The position numbers and the translations under genes are program-made. DNA of 58,913 nt from Bacteroidetes bacterium QS_9_68_14 (GTDB lineage: Bacteria > Bacteroidota > Rhodothermia > Rhodothermales > Salinibacteraceae), in assembly GCA_003022535.1 (NCBI GenBank), contig PXTT01000019.1, positions 1 to 58,913 of the forward strand, given 5' to 3'. The notes below the pieces were generated by a model, which saw only the letters and a list, made by a program, of their open reading frames with translations, made no database searches and was not told the origin of the DNA. Position 1 is the stretch's first letter. Every line of letters begins with the position of its first letter. Shown one piece after another: positions 26,110 through 35,092 of this stretch.

Positions 26110-28302
26110 TCACGCCTCTTCCGGCGTCCAATGGCGGGCCACGAGCATCTCTGCGACCAGGAGCGCGAGGGCCAGCGCCAGAAACACGTCCCACAGCTCG
26201 CGCCCGGCCTGCCCGGCGCGGAGCATGCGCGTGAGGTTCGCCTCTCCGGCGGGGCCCGAGAGCACCGCCACATCCTCGATCCCCAGCGCCTTGCCGATGC
26301 GCGCGGCAGCCTCCTCGGGGTCGGCGGCGCGCACGTCCGACTCGGCGGGGTCGAGGTTGAGGGCCACGCGCCGCACCCGGTCGCCGCCCTGGCGCACCTC
26401 GTAGACGCCGGGCGTGCGCAGGCGGCCGCTCGTCTGGAGCAAGGTGGCCCCGAAAAGGCGCTGCTGCCGCGGCGTGACCTCCTGCCCCTGCGGCCCAACG
26501 AGACGAAGCGCGGCGTCCGCGTCGCCCTCAGCCGCGCGCACCCGGATCTCGCCCGGCTGGCCGGCCGTGAGCGTCTGGGCGCGCCGGCCCCCGTTCGCAG
26601 AGAGGTAGAAGAGCGAGCGGTACAAGAGCGGCACGAAGAGACCGCGCGTCGGCAGGTCGCTCCACGCCTCGCTCGGCGCGGCGGCCATGAAGAGCGTGGC
26701 CCCCTGCCCATGGCGAATCTCCTGCAGGAAGGGGCGTCCGTTCGTGAGATGAATCAGCGTCTGCTCGCCCGCAGCGCCCGCATCGTAGTCAGCCACGCGG
26801 TAGAGGGCCGGGCGCTCCACTCGCGGCCCCGACGCGCGCGACGGGTCGAAGACGCCCTCGAAGAGCGGGTGGTCGGTGTCCACGCGCTCGAAGCTGGTGA
26901 CGGGCCGCTGCGGCTGGCTCGCGCTGCTGCTTTCGCTGAGCCCGGTGATCTGCCCGCCGCCCAGCCGGCCCAGGAGGGCGTTGTAGTCCGCACGCGCCCC
27001 GCCGGCAAACGAGCGCGGGAACAGGAGCAAGCCGCCGCCCCCTTCCACGAAGCGGCCCAGCGCCTGGCGCGTCCCGCTGGCCAGCGACCGCGGTCCCACC
27101 AGCACCACCGCATCGTAGGTCGAGAGGTCCGTCCCCGCCAGCCGTCCCTCGCCGATGGTGGTCGTCTGGAAAAGGCTTTCCTGCCCGGCCTCGCTGCGTC
27201 CCGAGGCCAGCGCCAGCTCCACGTAGCGCGTGGCCTGGCCCTGCCCGCGCACCAGCAGCACGCGCCGCTCGCGGGGCACGTGCAAGACGAAGTGGCGCGT
27301 GTCGTCGGCGGGGAAGCCGCCTGCGCCCTCGATCTCGACGCGGGCGGGCCGCCAGCCGCGACGCCGGGGCGTCACGGTGAAGGAGACCGTTTGCGAGGCC
27401 CCCGGCTGGAGGTCGGCGGTGGTCCGAGCCACGCGCTGCGCGTTGCCCTCCGCGCCGAGGTACACGCTCGCGCCGACGCCTTCGCGCGCCTCCGTGCCAT
27501 AGTTTTCGAGCGTGGCCGTGACCTGCGCCGGCTCGCCAGCCTCCACGATGCGGCTCTCGACGGAGACATCGGTGACGGCCACGTTTTGCGGCGCCCCCCC
27601 GCCGACGGGCACCAGAGCGGCGCGCAGGTTCTCGCTTGCTTCGGGACCGCTCCCCGATTCCTCGGCGAGCGTGTCGGTGAGGGTGCTGCGTTGCAGGTCG
27701 GTAAAGAGGTAGAGCGCACGGCCCCCGGTACGGCCCGACTCGGCAAGGCGGCGCGCGGCCTGGCGGGCCGTGCGCGCCAGCGGGGCCGCCCCGGCCTGCG
27801 CCTCAACGCCGGAGAGCGCCTCGCGGGCGGCCCCGGCGTTGCGAAAGGTCCCGCGCTGGCCTTCGCCCCGGCCGGCGGTGGCGCTCAGGCGCAGGCGGTC
27901 GCCGGGGCGCATCTGGCCGGCCAGCGCCTCCGCGCGGTCCTTCGCCCGGCGCAGGGCGGTCTCTTGCCCGCCCGCGCGGCGCGTCATCGAGAGCGAGTTG
28001 TCCACCACCGCGGCCATTGCAGTCGGCGCCCGCGCCGCGCCCCCCGCCGACTGCGCGATATCGGGGCTGAGGACCGGCTGCGCAAACGCCAGCGCCAGGC
28101 ACGCTACCGCCAGGACGCGCAACGCCAGGAGCAGCCACCGCTTCAGCCTCAGACGCTGCATGGTGCGCTCCTCGACCTGCCGCACGAACGCCAGCGAGGA
28201 GAAGTCCACGCGGCGGGGCCGCCGCAGGTTGAAGAAGTGCACCGCGACGGGGACGGCCGCCGCCGCCAACCCCATCAGCATCCACGGGTTCAGGAAGCTC
28301 AC
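26110..28302 (-). CDS. BatA-domain membrane protein with von Willebrand-like domain
   Basis: A 730-residue inner-membrane protein. The BatA N-terminus MSFLNPWMLMGLAAAAVPVA, followed by HFFNLRRPRRVDFSSLAFV, contains the first helix. A second helix lies at residues 57-75 (LLALRVLAVACLALAFAQPV). A VWA-like domain with MAAVVDNSLSM (MIDAS-type DxSxS variant) spans about residues 95-235. Then a CARDB-like beta domain (VTATLENYGTEAREG), a GATase-like/DUF4159-like central part (TYDAVVLVGPRSLASGT), and a last helix (LWDVFLALALALLVAEML). Related proteins occur with MoxR-BatABCD clusters in Bacteroidota, but here no bat genes adjoin. GCAACGC lies 37 nt upstream of the ATG. Confidence 0.85.
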   Translation of the reverse strand: MSFLNPWMLMGLAAAAVPVAVHFFNLRRPRRVDFSSLAFVRQVEERTMQRLRLKRWLLLALRVLAVACLALAFAQPVLSPDIAQSAGGAARAPTAMAAVVDNSLSMTRRAGGQETALRRAKDRAEALAGQMRPGDRLRLSATAGRGEGQRGTFRNAGAAREALSGVEAQAGAAPLARTARQAARRLAESGRTGGRALYLFTDLQRSTLTDTLAEESGSGPEASENLRAALVPVGGGAPQNVAVTDVSVESRIVEAGEPAQVTATLENYGTEAREGVGASVYLGAEGNAQRVARTTADLQPGASQTVSFTVTPRRRGWRPARVEIEGAGGFPADDTRHFVLHVPRERRVLLVRGQGQATRYVELALASGRSEAGQESLFQTTTIGEGRLAGTDLSTYDAVVLVGPRSLASGTRQALGRFVEGGGGLLLFPRSFAGGARADYNALLGRLGGGQITGLSESSSASQPQRPVTSFERVDTDHPLFEGVFDPSRASGPRVERPALYRVADYDAGAAGEQTLIHLTNGRPFLQEIRHGQGATLFMAAAPSEAWSDLPTRGLFVPLLYRSLFYLSANGGRRAQTLTAGQPGEIRVRAAEGDADAALRLVGPQGQEVTPRQQRLFGATLLQTSGRLRTPGVYEVRQGGDRVRRVALNLDPAESDVRAADPEEAAARIGKALGIEDVAVLSGPAGEANLTRMLRAGQAGRELWDVFLALALALLVAEMLVARHWTPEEA

Positions 28303-28392
28303 CGGCGCAGAAGCAGGGCGCGCTTGGGCGGGGAAAGAGCAACGCGCCTCCTGCTACTCGACGCCGCCCGGCGGTGTTGCGCGCGGACCGCA

Positions 28393-28409
28393 CCGAGTGG
28401 CCCGCACCA
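28393..28409 (+). repeat. 17-nt repeat CCGAGTGGCCCGCACCA, copy 1
   Basis: An exact 17-mer shared with 33827-33843, where it interrupts a uvrA fragment. Here it lies between the BatA gene and a nucleotidyltransferase remnant, about 140 nt upstream of the latter. Confidence 0.5.
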
Positions 28410-28533
28410 TGGAAGCGAGTATTCTTGGGGGCGCTGGAGGCGTTCAGCGAGCGGCTTTCGGCTGTCCGTGGTTAAGCCTTTCGAGCCCTGACGGCTGAAG
28501 GCCGACGGCCAAAAACGGGAACGCCGCCCTTCG

Positions 28534-28926
28534 CGTGTTGGTCTTCGACGGCGTCCGATGGTTCCCATCACCGCCTGCTGCTGGAGCCCTCCCGGGAAAA
28601 CACCGAGCGCGTTCGCAATGCGCTGGAGATTTTGCCCGACGGGGCCGCGCGCGACGTGGGAGACGGCGACCTGGAGCAGTTCACCGTCGTCCGCATGGCC
28701 GACGAGACTGCCCGTGGACCTGGTGCTCGAAACGGCCGGTCTCTCCGTCGCAACGGCCGGTCTTTCCTTCGCTGAGAGCGAGATCGAGCATCACGAAATC
28801 GAGGGCGTCTCCGTCCCTTTTGCCTCCGCGCGCCTGCTGCTGAAAATGAGGCAAACGGGGCGCGGGAAAGACGCGCTCGACCGGATGTTTTTGGAGCAGA
28901 AGGTTGAGCGCGAGGACAACGGGTAG
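28534..28926 (+). pseudogene. frameshifted nucleotidyltransferase-like remnant
   Basis: The first frame reads HHRLLLEPSRENTERVRNAL, then EILPDGAARDVGDGDLEQFT and VVRMADE. Near 28709 the frame shifts and continues LPVDLVLETAG, then EIEHHEIEGVSVPFASARLL and LLKMRQTGRGKDALDRMFLE to TAG at 28926. This order is that of stand-alone nucleotidyltransferase proteins that end in a KQTxRxKDxxDxxFL block. The expected DLDLLV metal-binding strand has decayed to SHHRLLLE, and a 15-nt duplication (ACGGCCGGTCTyTCC twice near 28730-28765) adds residues. Intact members are often parts of toxin-antitoxin pairs. Confidence 0.55.
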
Positions 28927-29074
28927 CGACCCGCTCTCGGCTTTCGGCGGTCAGGCGTTTCAGGACGAGACTGACGGCTGCCCGCTGAGCGCCGCATCAC
29001 TGGCGGCGCTGGTGCATAGGAGAAAGGGGCCCCACCGCCCCGCTTTTTCGCTTGCGAAGCAGTTCCCGTCGCCG

Positions 29075-31919
29075 ATGGCCCAGACGACCGAGACGGTTCC
29101 TCCCCGCACGCCCGTCATTGCGAACGTTGAAGCGCGCACCGGCGGCAACGGTGCCCCGGCCAGCGAAAACGGCCGCGGCGCGCGGCAACGCGCCGAGAAG
29201 CACATCGTCCTGCGCGGCGCGCGGCAGCACAACCTCAAGGGTGTGGACCTCGATCTGCCGCGCGGCGAGATGATCGTCTTCAGCGGGCCCAGCGGCTCGG
29301 GCAAGTCCAGCCTCGCCTTCGACACGATCTACGCTGAGGGCCAGCGCCGCTATGTCGAGAGCCTGAGCGCCTACGCGCGCCAGTTCCTCGAGCGCATGGA
29401 CAAGCCCGACGCCGACCTCATCACGGGGCTGGCGCCGGCCATCGCCATCGAGCAGAAGGCGCCCTCCAAAAACCCACGCTCGACCGTCGCCACGCAGACG
29501 GAGATCTACGACCACCTGCGCCTGCTCTTCGCGCGGCTGGGCACCACGATTTCGCCGATCAGCGGCGAGGAAGTCACGAAAGATACGCCTCGCTCCGTCG
29601 CGCTGGAGACCGAAGACGCGTTGCCGGACGGGGAGAAGTTTTACCTGTGCTTCCCCGTCCCCGAGCACAGCGGCTGGTCGCTGACCGACGAGCTGGAGTC
29701 GCTTTTTAAAAAAGGCTTCGCGCGCCTGCTTCTGCTTCCCACCGAGAAGCAACGCGGCAAGGGCGAGGTGCCCGAGCTGATCGACCTGAACGAGAAGCCG
29801 CCGGAGAAGGCCATCTACTACGGGCGCGACCGGCTCCTGGTGCTGGTAGACCGCCTGGGCAACCGGCCCGGCGACGAAAGCACCCGCTCGCGCATGGCCG
29901 ACAGCGCCGAGCAGGCGTTTAACGAAGGGCAGGGGCGTTGCTCAATTGTGACGCGCTCGGGCGAGACCCGCCTAAACTTCAGCGCCTTCTTCGAGCGCGA
30001 CGGGATGCGCTTCGAGGAGCCACGCCCGCTCCTCTTCTCGTTCAACAGCCCGCTGGGCGCGTGCCCGGAGTGCGAGGGCTTCGGGCGCGTCCCCGGCATC
30101 GACCCGGACCTCGTCATTCCCAACAAGCGCCTCTCGATCCGCCAGGGCGCCCTCGCCCCCTTCCAGAGCGACAAGTGGTCGAAGCACCTGCGCGCCCTCG
30201 TCCGCGTGGCCGCCGACGAGGGGATCGACATCGACGCGCCATACCGCGACCTGCCGGCGGAGACGAAGCGCCTCATCTGGGAGGGCAAGGGCGACTACAT
30301 CGGCGTGGAGGGCTTCTTCGACTTCCTCGACTCGAAGTCCTACAAGATGCACTACCGCATTTTGCGGGCGCGCTACCGGGGCTACTCGCCGTGCCCGGCG
30401 TGCGACGGGACCCGCCTGCGCGACCAGGCGCGCTACGTGCAGGTCGGCAAGAAGACCATCGGGGAAATTGGAAAAATGACGACCCGCGAGGCGCGCGATT
30501 TTTTTGAGAACCTGGAGCTGACAGAGCACCAGCAGGATGAAGCGGGCCGCGTGATCGAAGAGCTTCGCAAGCGCAGCCGCTACCTCGTGGACGTGGGGCT
30601 GGACTACCTCACGCTCGACCGCTTGGCGCAGACGCTCAGCGGCGGGGAAGCGCAGCGCATCAACCTGTCCACGTCGCTGGGGTCCTCGCTCGTCGGCAGC
30701 CTCTACGTCCTCGACGAGCCGACCATCGGGCTCCACCCGCGCGACAACGACCGCCTGATCGACATCCTCCACCGCCTGCGCGACCTGGGCAACACGGTGC
30801 TGGTGGTAGAGCACGACCCGGCCACGCTCGGAGCGGCGGATCATCTGGTGGACTTGGGACCCGGCAGCGGGCGCTACGGCGGCGAGGTGATCTTTCAGGG
30901 GACTTTCGAGGAGATCAAAGAAGACGAGGACTCCCTCACCGGGCGCTACCTGAGCGGGCGCGAACAAATCGAAGTCCCCGAGCGGCGCGCGATGGACGAG
31001 GAGCGCGCCATCGTCGTCCGGGGCGCGCGGCAGCACAATCTCGCGGGGATCGACGCGGCGTTCCCGCTGGGGGGCATCGTGTGCGTGACGGGCGTCAGCG
31101 GCTCGGGGAAATCGACGCTCGTCGAGAACACGCTTTTCGAGGGACTGCGGCGGCAGCTGGGCGAGGAAGGCGACGCGAAGGTTGGCCAGCACGACGCCAT
31201 CGAGGGCGCCGGGCGCGTCGGCGCGGTCGAGATGGTCGACCAGAGCCCCATCGGCCGCTCTCCGCGCTCCAACCCCGCGACCTACACGAACGCCTTCGAC
31301 GGCATCCGCAAGCTGCTCGCCGGCACGCGCACGGCCAACCTGCGGGGGTTGGACAAAGGCTACTTCTCGTTCAACACGCCGGGCGGGCGCTGCGAAAACT
31401 GCGAGGGCGAGGGGGTCGTCAAGGTCGAGATGCAGTTCCTGGCAGACATCCACCTCGAGTGCGAGGTGTGCGGCGGCACGCGCTACAAGCAGGACGCCCT
31501 CGAAGTCAGGTACGGCGGCAAGAACGTGGCCGACTTCTTGGCGATGACCATCGACCCTCTCGCTGGGGCAGCCGTCCACGACGCTCAGCGGTGGAGAGGC
31601 GCAGCGCATGAAGCTCGCCTCCCACCTCAGCGGCAACGCCACGGAGGGGACGCTCTACCTCTTCGACGAGCCGACGACGGGCCTGCACTTCGCCGACATC
31701 AAGCAGCTCCTCTCGGCCTTCCGGCAGCTCGTGGAGGCGGGTCACTCCGTCGTCATCGTCGAGCACAACCTCGAAGTCCTCAAGAGCGCCGACTGGATTC
31801 TCGACCTAGGGCCGGAGGGCGGGCACCGCGGCGGCGAGCTCGTCTGTGCGGGGCCGCCGGAGCGCGTGGCCGCCTGCGACGAGAGCCACACGGGGCGCTT
31901 TCTGCGCGAGGTGTTGTAA
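29075..31919 (+). pseudogene. uvrA: UvrA excinuclease ATPase gene broken by a ~77-nt gap
   Basis: UvrA is the damage-recognition ATPase of nucleotide excision repair. The frame from ATG 29075 reads cleanly through ABC module I ([20 protein letters not shown]; zinc cysteines CPECEGFGR and [31 protein letters not shown]) and into module II (GVSGSGKSTLVENT; CENCEGEG; CEVCGGTRY). At about 31556 it should continue from [11 protein letters not shown] into roughly 29 codons leading to [15 protein letters not shown]. Only about 10 nt are present, so the frame is lost. The remainder, [19 protein letters not shown] to RFLREVL, is intact in another frame up to TAA 31919. The missing piece is part of the ABC-II signature domain. 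A sequence error or assembly gap is possible. Confidence 0.85.
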
Positions 31920-31976
31920 GAACGAAACGTGCAGCGCTTCCCTTTGCAACGCGCTTTTCAGGAGAGAACGAAACCC

Positions 31977-33146
31977 ATGAGCCACTGGCTGCGCTCGATC
32001 AAAATAGAAGGCTACCGCCCCTTCCGCGAGTCAGACATTCCGCTCGGCTCGCTCGAGGTCATCGCCGGGGCGAACGGATCGGGCAAGTCGAGCCTGCTGG
32101 AGTTTCTGCGGTTTCTGCGCAACGCCGTGCACAGCGAGATCCCACCGGAGATCGTCGCTGGCTCCGTCGGGCAACGCATCTTTCACGCCGGCGGGCCGGA
32201 GCGTTTTCGCTGGACGCTGGAAGTGGATACGGGATATCCCGTCCCGTTGCTTTACGAGGGCGAACTCATGGGGCCGGTAGGCCAAACGCACGTCTCGCGC
32301 GAGTCGGTCAAGACCGCCCGCCCGCTCGACGAGCAATACGACCAGCCGTACATCTACATGGACATTGAAGAGCGCGAGGGCGTCGTAAATGAAGAGGGAG
32401 ATCTGACGCGACAGAAAATCGCACTCAAGCGCCCGAACCAATTGGCGCTGGGCACGATGACCAATCCCGACCTCGGCACGCTCTACGCGTTGCGGGACTA
32501 CATTCATGCGTGGCGGTTCTACAGCTCGTTCAATATCGACAACGAGGCCATTCGCCAGTCGGTGCCGCTCCAGCAAGACCCCGTGCTGCATGAAGACGCC
32601 GGCAACCTCAGCTCCGTACTTCACCACCTGATGACGGAGCACCGGAGCGCCTTCGACGAGTTGGAGCACTACCTGCGCATGGTGGTGCCCGGCTTCGAAG
32701 GTCTCAGCGTCAAGGCGCGTGGCGGGCCGGGCGAGGTCATCGCGTTCTGGAAGGAAGGCGGAATCGATGACGAACTTCGCCTGTCCGACCTCTCCGACGG
32801 CACGCTCCGCCTGATCTGCTGGATCGCGCTGGCTGTGCAGCCGAATCCCCCGACGCTGGTGTGCATCGACGAACCCGCGCAGGGCGTGCACCCGCGCACG
32901 CTTCCCGTGCTGGCCGGGTTGTTCGAGAAAATGGCCGAGCGCACGCAGGTCCTGCTGGTTACGCACGCCTCGTACTTCTTGGCGCAGTTCGACGTGAGCG
33001 ACGTCGCGGTGATGCGCAAGGAGGACGGCGCGGCGCACTTCCTCAAACCGGAAGATTCGGAGGCGCTGCGGCACAACCTCGAAGATTTCGGCGCGCAGGA
33101 AATGGAGACGATGCATCGCAGCGACGAACTGGAACGCCTCGCATGA
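31977..33146 (+). CDS. AAA family ATPase (OLD/SMC-like) of a two-gene defence-like module
   Basis: A 389-residue ABC-type AAA ATPase (AAA_15/AAA_21 group). N-terminal HWLRSIKIEGYRPFRESDIP and Walker A GANGSGKSSLLEFL at residues 31-44. DELRLSDLSDGTLRLICWIA is the signature-like block. Walker B is PTLVCIDEPAQGVHP, and the switch His is in VLLVTHASYFLAQFD. No membrane segment. Proteins of this type are often the sensing ATPase of anti-phage or toxin modules (OLD, PARIS, Septu-like). The stop overlaps the next start in ATGA, implying translational coupling to the DUF4276 gene. It begins 57 nt after the broken uvrA; GCAACGC lies 25 nt upstream. Bacterial immunity is inferred, not shown. Confidence 0.85.
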   Translation: MSHWLRSIKIEGYRPFRESDIPLGSLEVIAGANGSGKSSLLEFLRFLRNAVHSEIPPEIVAGSVGQRIFHAGGPERFRWTLEVDTGYPVPLLYEGELMGPVGQTHVSRESVKTARPLDEQYDQPYIYMDIEEREGVVNEEGDLTRQKIALKRPNQLALGTMTNPDLGTLYALRDYIHAWRFYSSFNIDNEAIRQSVPLQQDPVLHEDAGNLSSVLHHLMTEHRSAFDELEHYLRMVVPGFEGLSVKARGGPGEVIAFWKEGGIDDELRLSDLSDGTLRLICWIALAVQPNPPTLVCIDEPAQGVHPRTLPVLAGLFEKMAERTQVLLVTHASYFLAQFDVSDVAVMRKEDGAAHFLKPEDSEALRHNLEDFGAQEMETMHRSDELERLA

Positions 33147-33796
33147 GCACCGGGAAACGGCTGATCGTCTACGTCGAAGGGCGCTCCGACGCGCTCGCGC
33201 TGCGTGCCCTGCTCGCGCCGCTTCTCGACCGGAAACTCCGCGAAGACGGTGCGCGCGTCGAGTTCTTCGAAGCGCCTGCCGGCGACCGCAAGGAATCGGT
33301 GCTCATGCGCGTGCCCCGCAAGGCGGCCAACATCCTGCGCGGCGATCCGCAGGCACTCGTCGCGGCGCTTCCCGACCTGTACCCGCCCAACAAGGCCTTC
33401 GACCACGAAACCGTCGAGGAGCTGCGGAGCGGCATTCGAAAACACTTCCGAACGTGCCTGCGCGAAAAGGGAATAGACGACGAACGCATGGAGCGTCGCT
33501 TCAAGGTGTTCTGTTTCAAGCACGACTTCGAGGCGCTCGTGCTGGCGGCCCGCGACGCGCTCCTACGTCATCTCGACGCGGACGCGTTTGCTACGTCGTG
33601 GCACACGCCGGTAGAAGATCAAAATCACGACAAGCCCCCGAAACGGATCGTCGAGGAACTGTTCGCGGCGCACGACCGGAAGTACGTCGAAACGGTGGAT
33701 GCGCCGCGCATTCTCGGCAACGCGCACTACGAGACCGTCGTTGAGCGATGCCCGCAATGCTTCGCGCCATTCGTGGACTTTCTGGCGGGTCTCTGA
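33143..33796 (+). CDS. DUF4276-like protein, partner of the AAA ATPase
   Basis: A 217-residue soluble protein. KRLIVYVEGRSDALALRALL at residues 5-24 resembles the first TOPRIM motif (invariant Glu after a beta strand), and FKHDFEALVLAA near residue 123 the later acidic motif. The overall pattern (VPRKAANILRGD, LYPPNKAFDHETVEELRSGI, HDKPPKRIVEELF) fits DUF4276, a family repeatedly found beside AAA ATPases. By analogy with OLD and PARIS it could be the nuclease effector. Its ATG overlaps the ATPase stop by four bases. Immediately after its stop begins a second copy of the uvrA 3' end. Confidence 0.78.
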   Translation: MSTGKRLIVYVEGRSDALALRALLAPLLDRKLREDGARVEFFEAPAGDRKESVLMRVPRKAANILRGDPQALVAALPDLYPPNKAFDHETVEELRSGIRKHFRTCLREKGIDDERMERRFKVFCFKHDFEALVLAARDALLRHLDADAFATSWHTPVEDQNHDKPPKRIVEELFAAHDRKYVETVDAPRILGNAHYETVVERCPQCFAPFVDFLAGL

Positions 33797-33826
33797 CCTT
33801 CAGCCTTTCGGCAGCTCGTGGAGGCG

Positions 33827-33843
33827 CCGAGTGGCCCGCACCA
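33827..33843 (+). repeat. 17-nt repeat CCGAGTGGCCCGCACCA, copy 2
   Basis: Identical to 28393-28409. It is inserted in the codons for EAGHS of the uvrA fragment, where the intact copy at 31733-31747 reads straight through. Confidence 0.55.
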
Positions 33844-33940
33844 CGGCCACTCCGTCGTCATCGTCGAGCACAACCTCGAAGTGCTCAAGAGCGCCGACTG
33901 GATCCTCGACCTCGGCCCCGAGGGCCGTCGCGGCGGCGAG

Positions 33941-33978
33941 CTCGTCTGCGCGGGGCCGCCTCGTCTGCGCGGGGCCGC
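33941..33978 (+). repeat. 19-bp tandem duplication in the uvrA fragment
   Basis: CTCGTCTGCGCGGGGCCGC occurs twice back to back. The single-copy version is at the equivalent place of the upstream uvrA 3' end. The duplication shifts the frame, confirming this copy is dead. Confidence 0.85.
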
Positions 33979-34163
33979 CGGAGCGCGTGGCCGCCTGCGA
34001 CGAGAGCCACACGGGGCGATTTTTGCAGGACGTGCTGTGACGCACCCGGGTTTCCAAGACGTGCGGGACCTCAAGCAGTACGTGCTCGACGACGACAGTC
34101 CCGAAAGCGACACGCACGGGACCGTCCAGCAACGCGCTCCCGGCGTGGCCTTATCGAAGCGGG

Positions 34164-34325
34164 TCAGCGGTGCTTGCCATCTTTGTTGCTGGAGGAAAGG
34201 TTGTGGCGGCCCTTCTTGCGGCGATTTTTGAGGGTCTGCTTGCCGCTCTTGCTCTTGGAACGGGAGCGGAAGCCGTTCTGCTTGGACCGCTTTTTCTTGG
34301 AAGGTTGGAAGGTGCGCTTCGGCAT
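34164..34325 (-). CDS. rpmH: 50S ribosomal protein L34
   Basis: A 53-residue basic protein. [20 protein letters not shown] followed by [20 protein letters not shown] is a clear L34 pattern, with a slightly longer C-terminal tail ([13 protein letters not shown]). L34 sits in the large subunit near the peptide exit tunnel. In most bacteria rpmH is next to rnpA and dnaA; here rnpA does not follow, and dnaA lies 14 kb away. The region directly downstream is the uvrA remnant. Start at ATG 34325; AGCAACGC lies 42 nt upstream. Confidence 0.93.
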   Translation of the reverse strand: MPKRTFQPSKKKRSKQNGFRSRSKSKSGKQTLKNRRKKGRHNLSSSNKDGKHR

Positions 34326-34467
34326 GATCGGTCGGGGGTGATGTGAGATGCAAGTGAGCGAAGAGGAGCAACGCTGCAGGCGCGCCAGTGTTTGCCGAGC
34401 ACGCCGGAGGCACAGGCCGGACGTGGAACCTCGTGGGAGGCGGCGCATTGCCCGGACGCCCAAGCAA

Positions 34468-34539
34468 GCGGGGATAGCTCAGCGGTAGAGCGTCACCTTC
34501 CCAAGGTGAGGGTCGCGGGTTCGAATCCCGTTCCCCGCT
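34468..34539 (+). tRNA. tRNA-Gly (anticodon CCC)
   Basis: 72 nt. Acceptor GCGGGGA pairs with TCCCCGC, discriminator T. The anticodon loop TTCCCAA between TCACC and GGTGA gives CCC. D-arm GCTCAGCGGTAGAGC and T-arm GCGGGTTCGAATCCCGT are canonical. CCA not encoded. First of three tRNAs on this strand. Confidence 0.95.
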
Positions 34540-34613
34540 CTGTGTTGGAGCGTTCAGCCGTCAGCGTTCCGCTTTTCAGCTTAGAAGAGTTGACGGTTGG
34601 ACGCTCCCGAGCC

Positions 34614-34684
34614 GGCGCCGTAGCCAAGTGGGAAGGCAGAGGCCTGCAAAGCCTCCATCGGCGGTTCGATTCCGCCCGGCGCCT
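34614..34684 (+). tRNA. tRNA-Cys (anticodon GCA)
   Basis: 71 nt. Acceptor GGCGCCG pairs with CGGCGCC, discriminator T. Loop CTGCAAA gives GCA. T-arm GGCGGTTCGATTCCGCC is canonical. It probably shares a transcript with the flanking tRNAs. Confidence 0.93.
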
Positions 34685-34702
34685 CCTCTGCGCGGCTCCC
34701 GC

Positions 34703-34740
34703 CAGCCGTCAGCGCTCCGCGTTACAGTCCGCGTTACAGC
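34703..34740 (+). repeat. spacer repeats between tRNA genes
   Basis: CAGCCGTCAGCGCTCCGC here matches CAGCCGTCAGCGTTCCGC at 34555-34572 with one difference. The same spacer also holds two close copies of CCGCGTTACAG. The inverted core TGACGGCTG recurs at 28489 and 28972. Confidence 0.5.
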
Positions 34741-34795
34741 TTTCCCTCGCGCAGGGCCGAAAGCAGCGGCGGACTCGCAACAGGCTTACCAGTTT

Positions 34796-34869
34796 GGGCG
34801 ATTAGCTCAGCGGCCAAGAGCGTCTCCCTTACAAGGAGAAAGTCGGTGGTTCGAGTCCACCATCGCCCA
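34796..34869 (+). tRNA. tRNA-Val (anticodon TAC)
   Basis: 74 nt. Acceptor GGGCGAT pairs with ATCGCCC, discriminator A. Loop CTTACAA between TCTCC and GGAGA gives TAC. T-arm GGTGGTTCGAGTCCACC is canonical. A hairpin terminator follows 27 nt later. Confidence 0.94.
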
Positions 34870-34895
34870 CTTCGCGAAACCGACCTGCGCCCTGA

Positions 34896-34933
34896 GCGTC
34901 TTCTGCACTCCGCAGAAGGCGTTTTGGGTTTTG
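34896..34933 (+). terminator. rho-independent terminator of the tRNA Gly-Cys-Val cluster
   Basis: GCGTCTTCTGC pairs with GCAGAAGGCG around a short loop and is followed by TTTTGGGTTTT. It ends the tRNA transcript ahead of the convergent mscS gene. Confidence 0.8.
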
Positions 34934-35092
34934 CCCCGCACCCGGCGCGCTACGCCGTCTTGAAAAAGCGACTTGGGAGAGCCCGAGGATACGATTTCCT
35001 CTGAAGCCCGCGCCGTGCAGCTTCGCGCCCGCACTGCACCGCGGCCGCGATTGGCACGGCAACGCCGTCGCGCGCAACGGGCAGGCACGTAG

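Larger units (their letters stand above)
33799..34040 (+). pseudogene. second, divergent copy of the uvrA 3' end
   Basis: The sequence repeats the last 70 or so codons of uvrA ([53 protein letters not shown]). It differs from the copy at 31711-31919 mainly at synonymous positions, roughly 90 percent identical by eye. It carries two disruptions: an insertion of about 20 nt (33827-33846) containing CCGAGTGGCCCGCACCA, and a 19-nt tandem duplication (33941-33978). It looks like the original uvrA end left behind when the two-gene module entered, or a paralogous import. Confidence 0.8.

Noticed and set aside
25984-28491. Open frame of about 835 codons opposite the BatA-like gene
   Set aside because: Antisense shadow; only its first 30 codons show any resemblance (to a phosphatase tail) and are reported separately.
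28303-34163. Insertion sequence as cause of the uvrA rearrangement
   Set aside because: No transposase or terminal inverted repeats found; only a 17-mer and a 19-bp tandem duplication.
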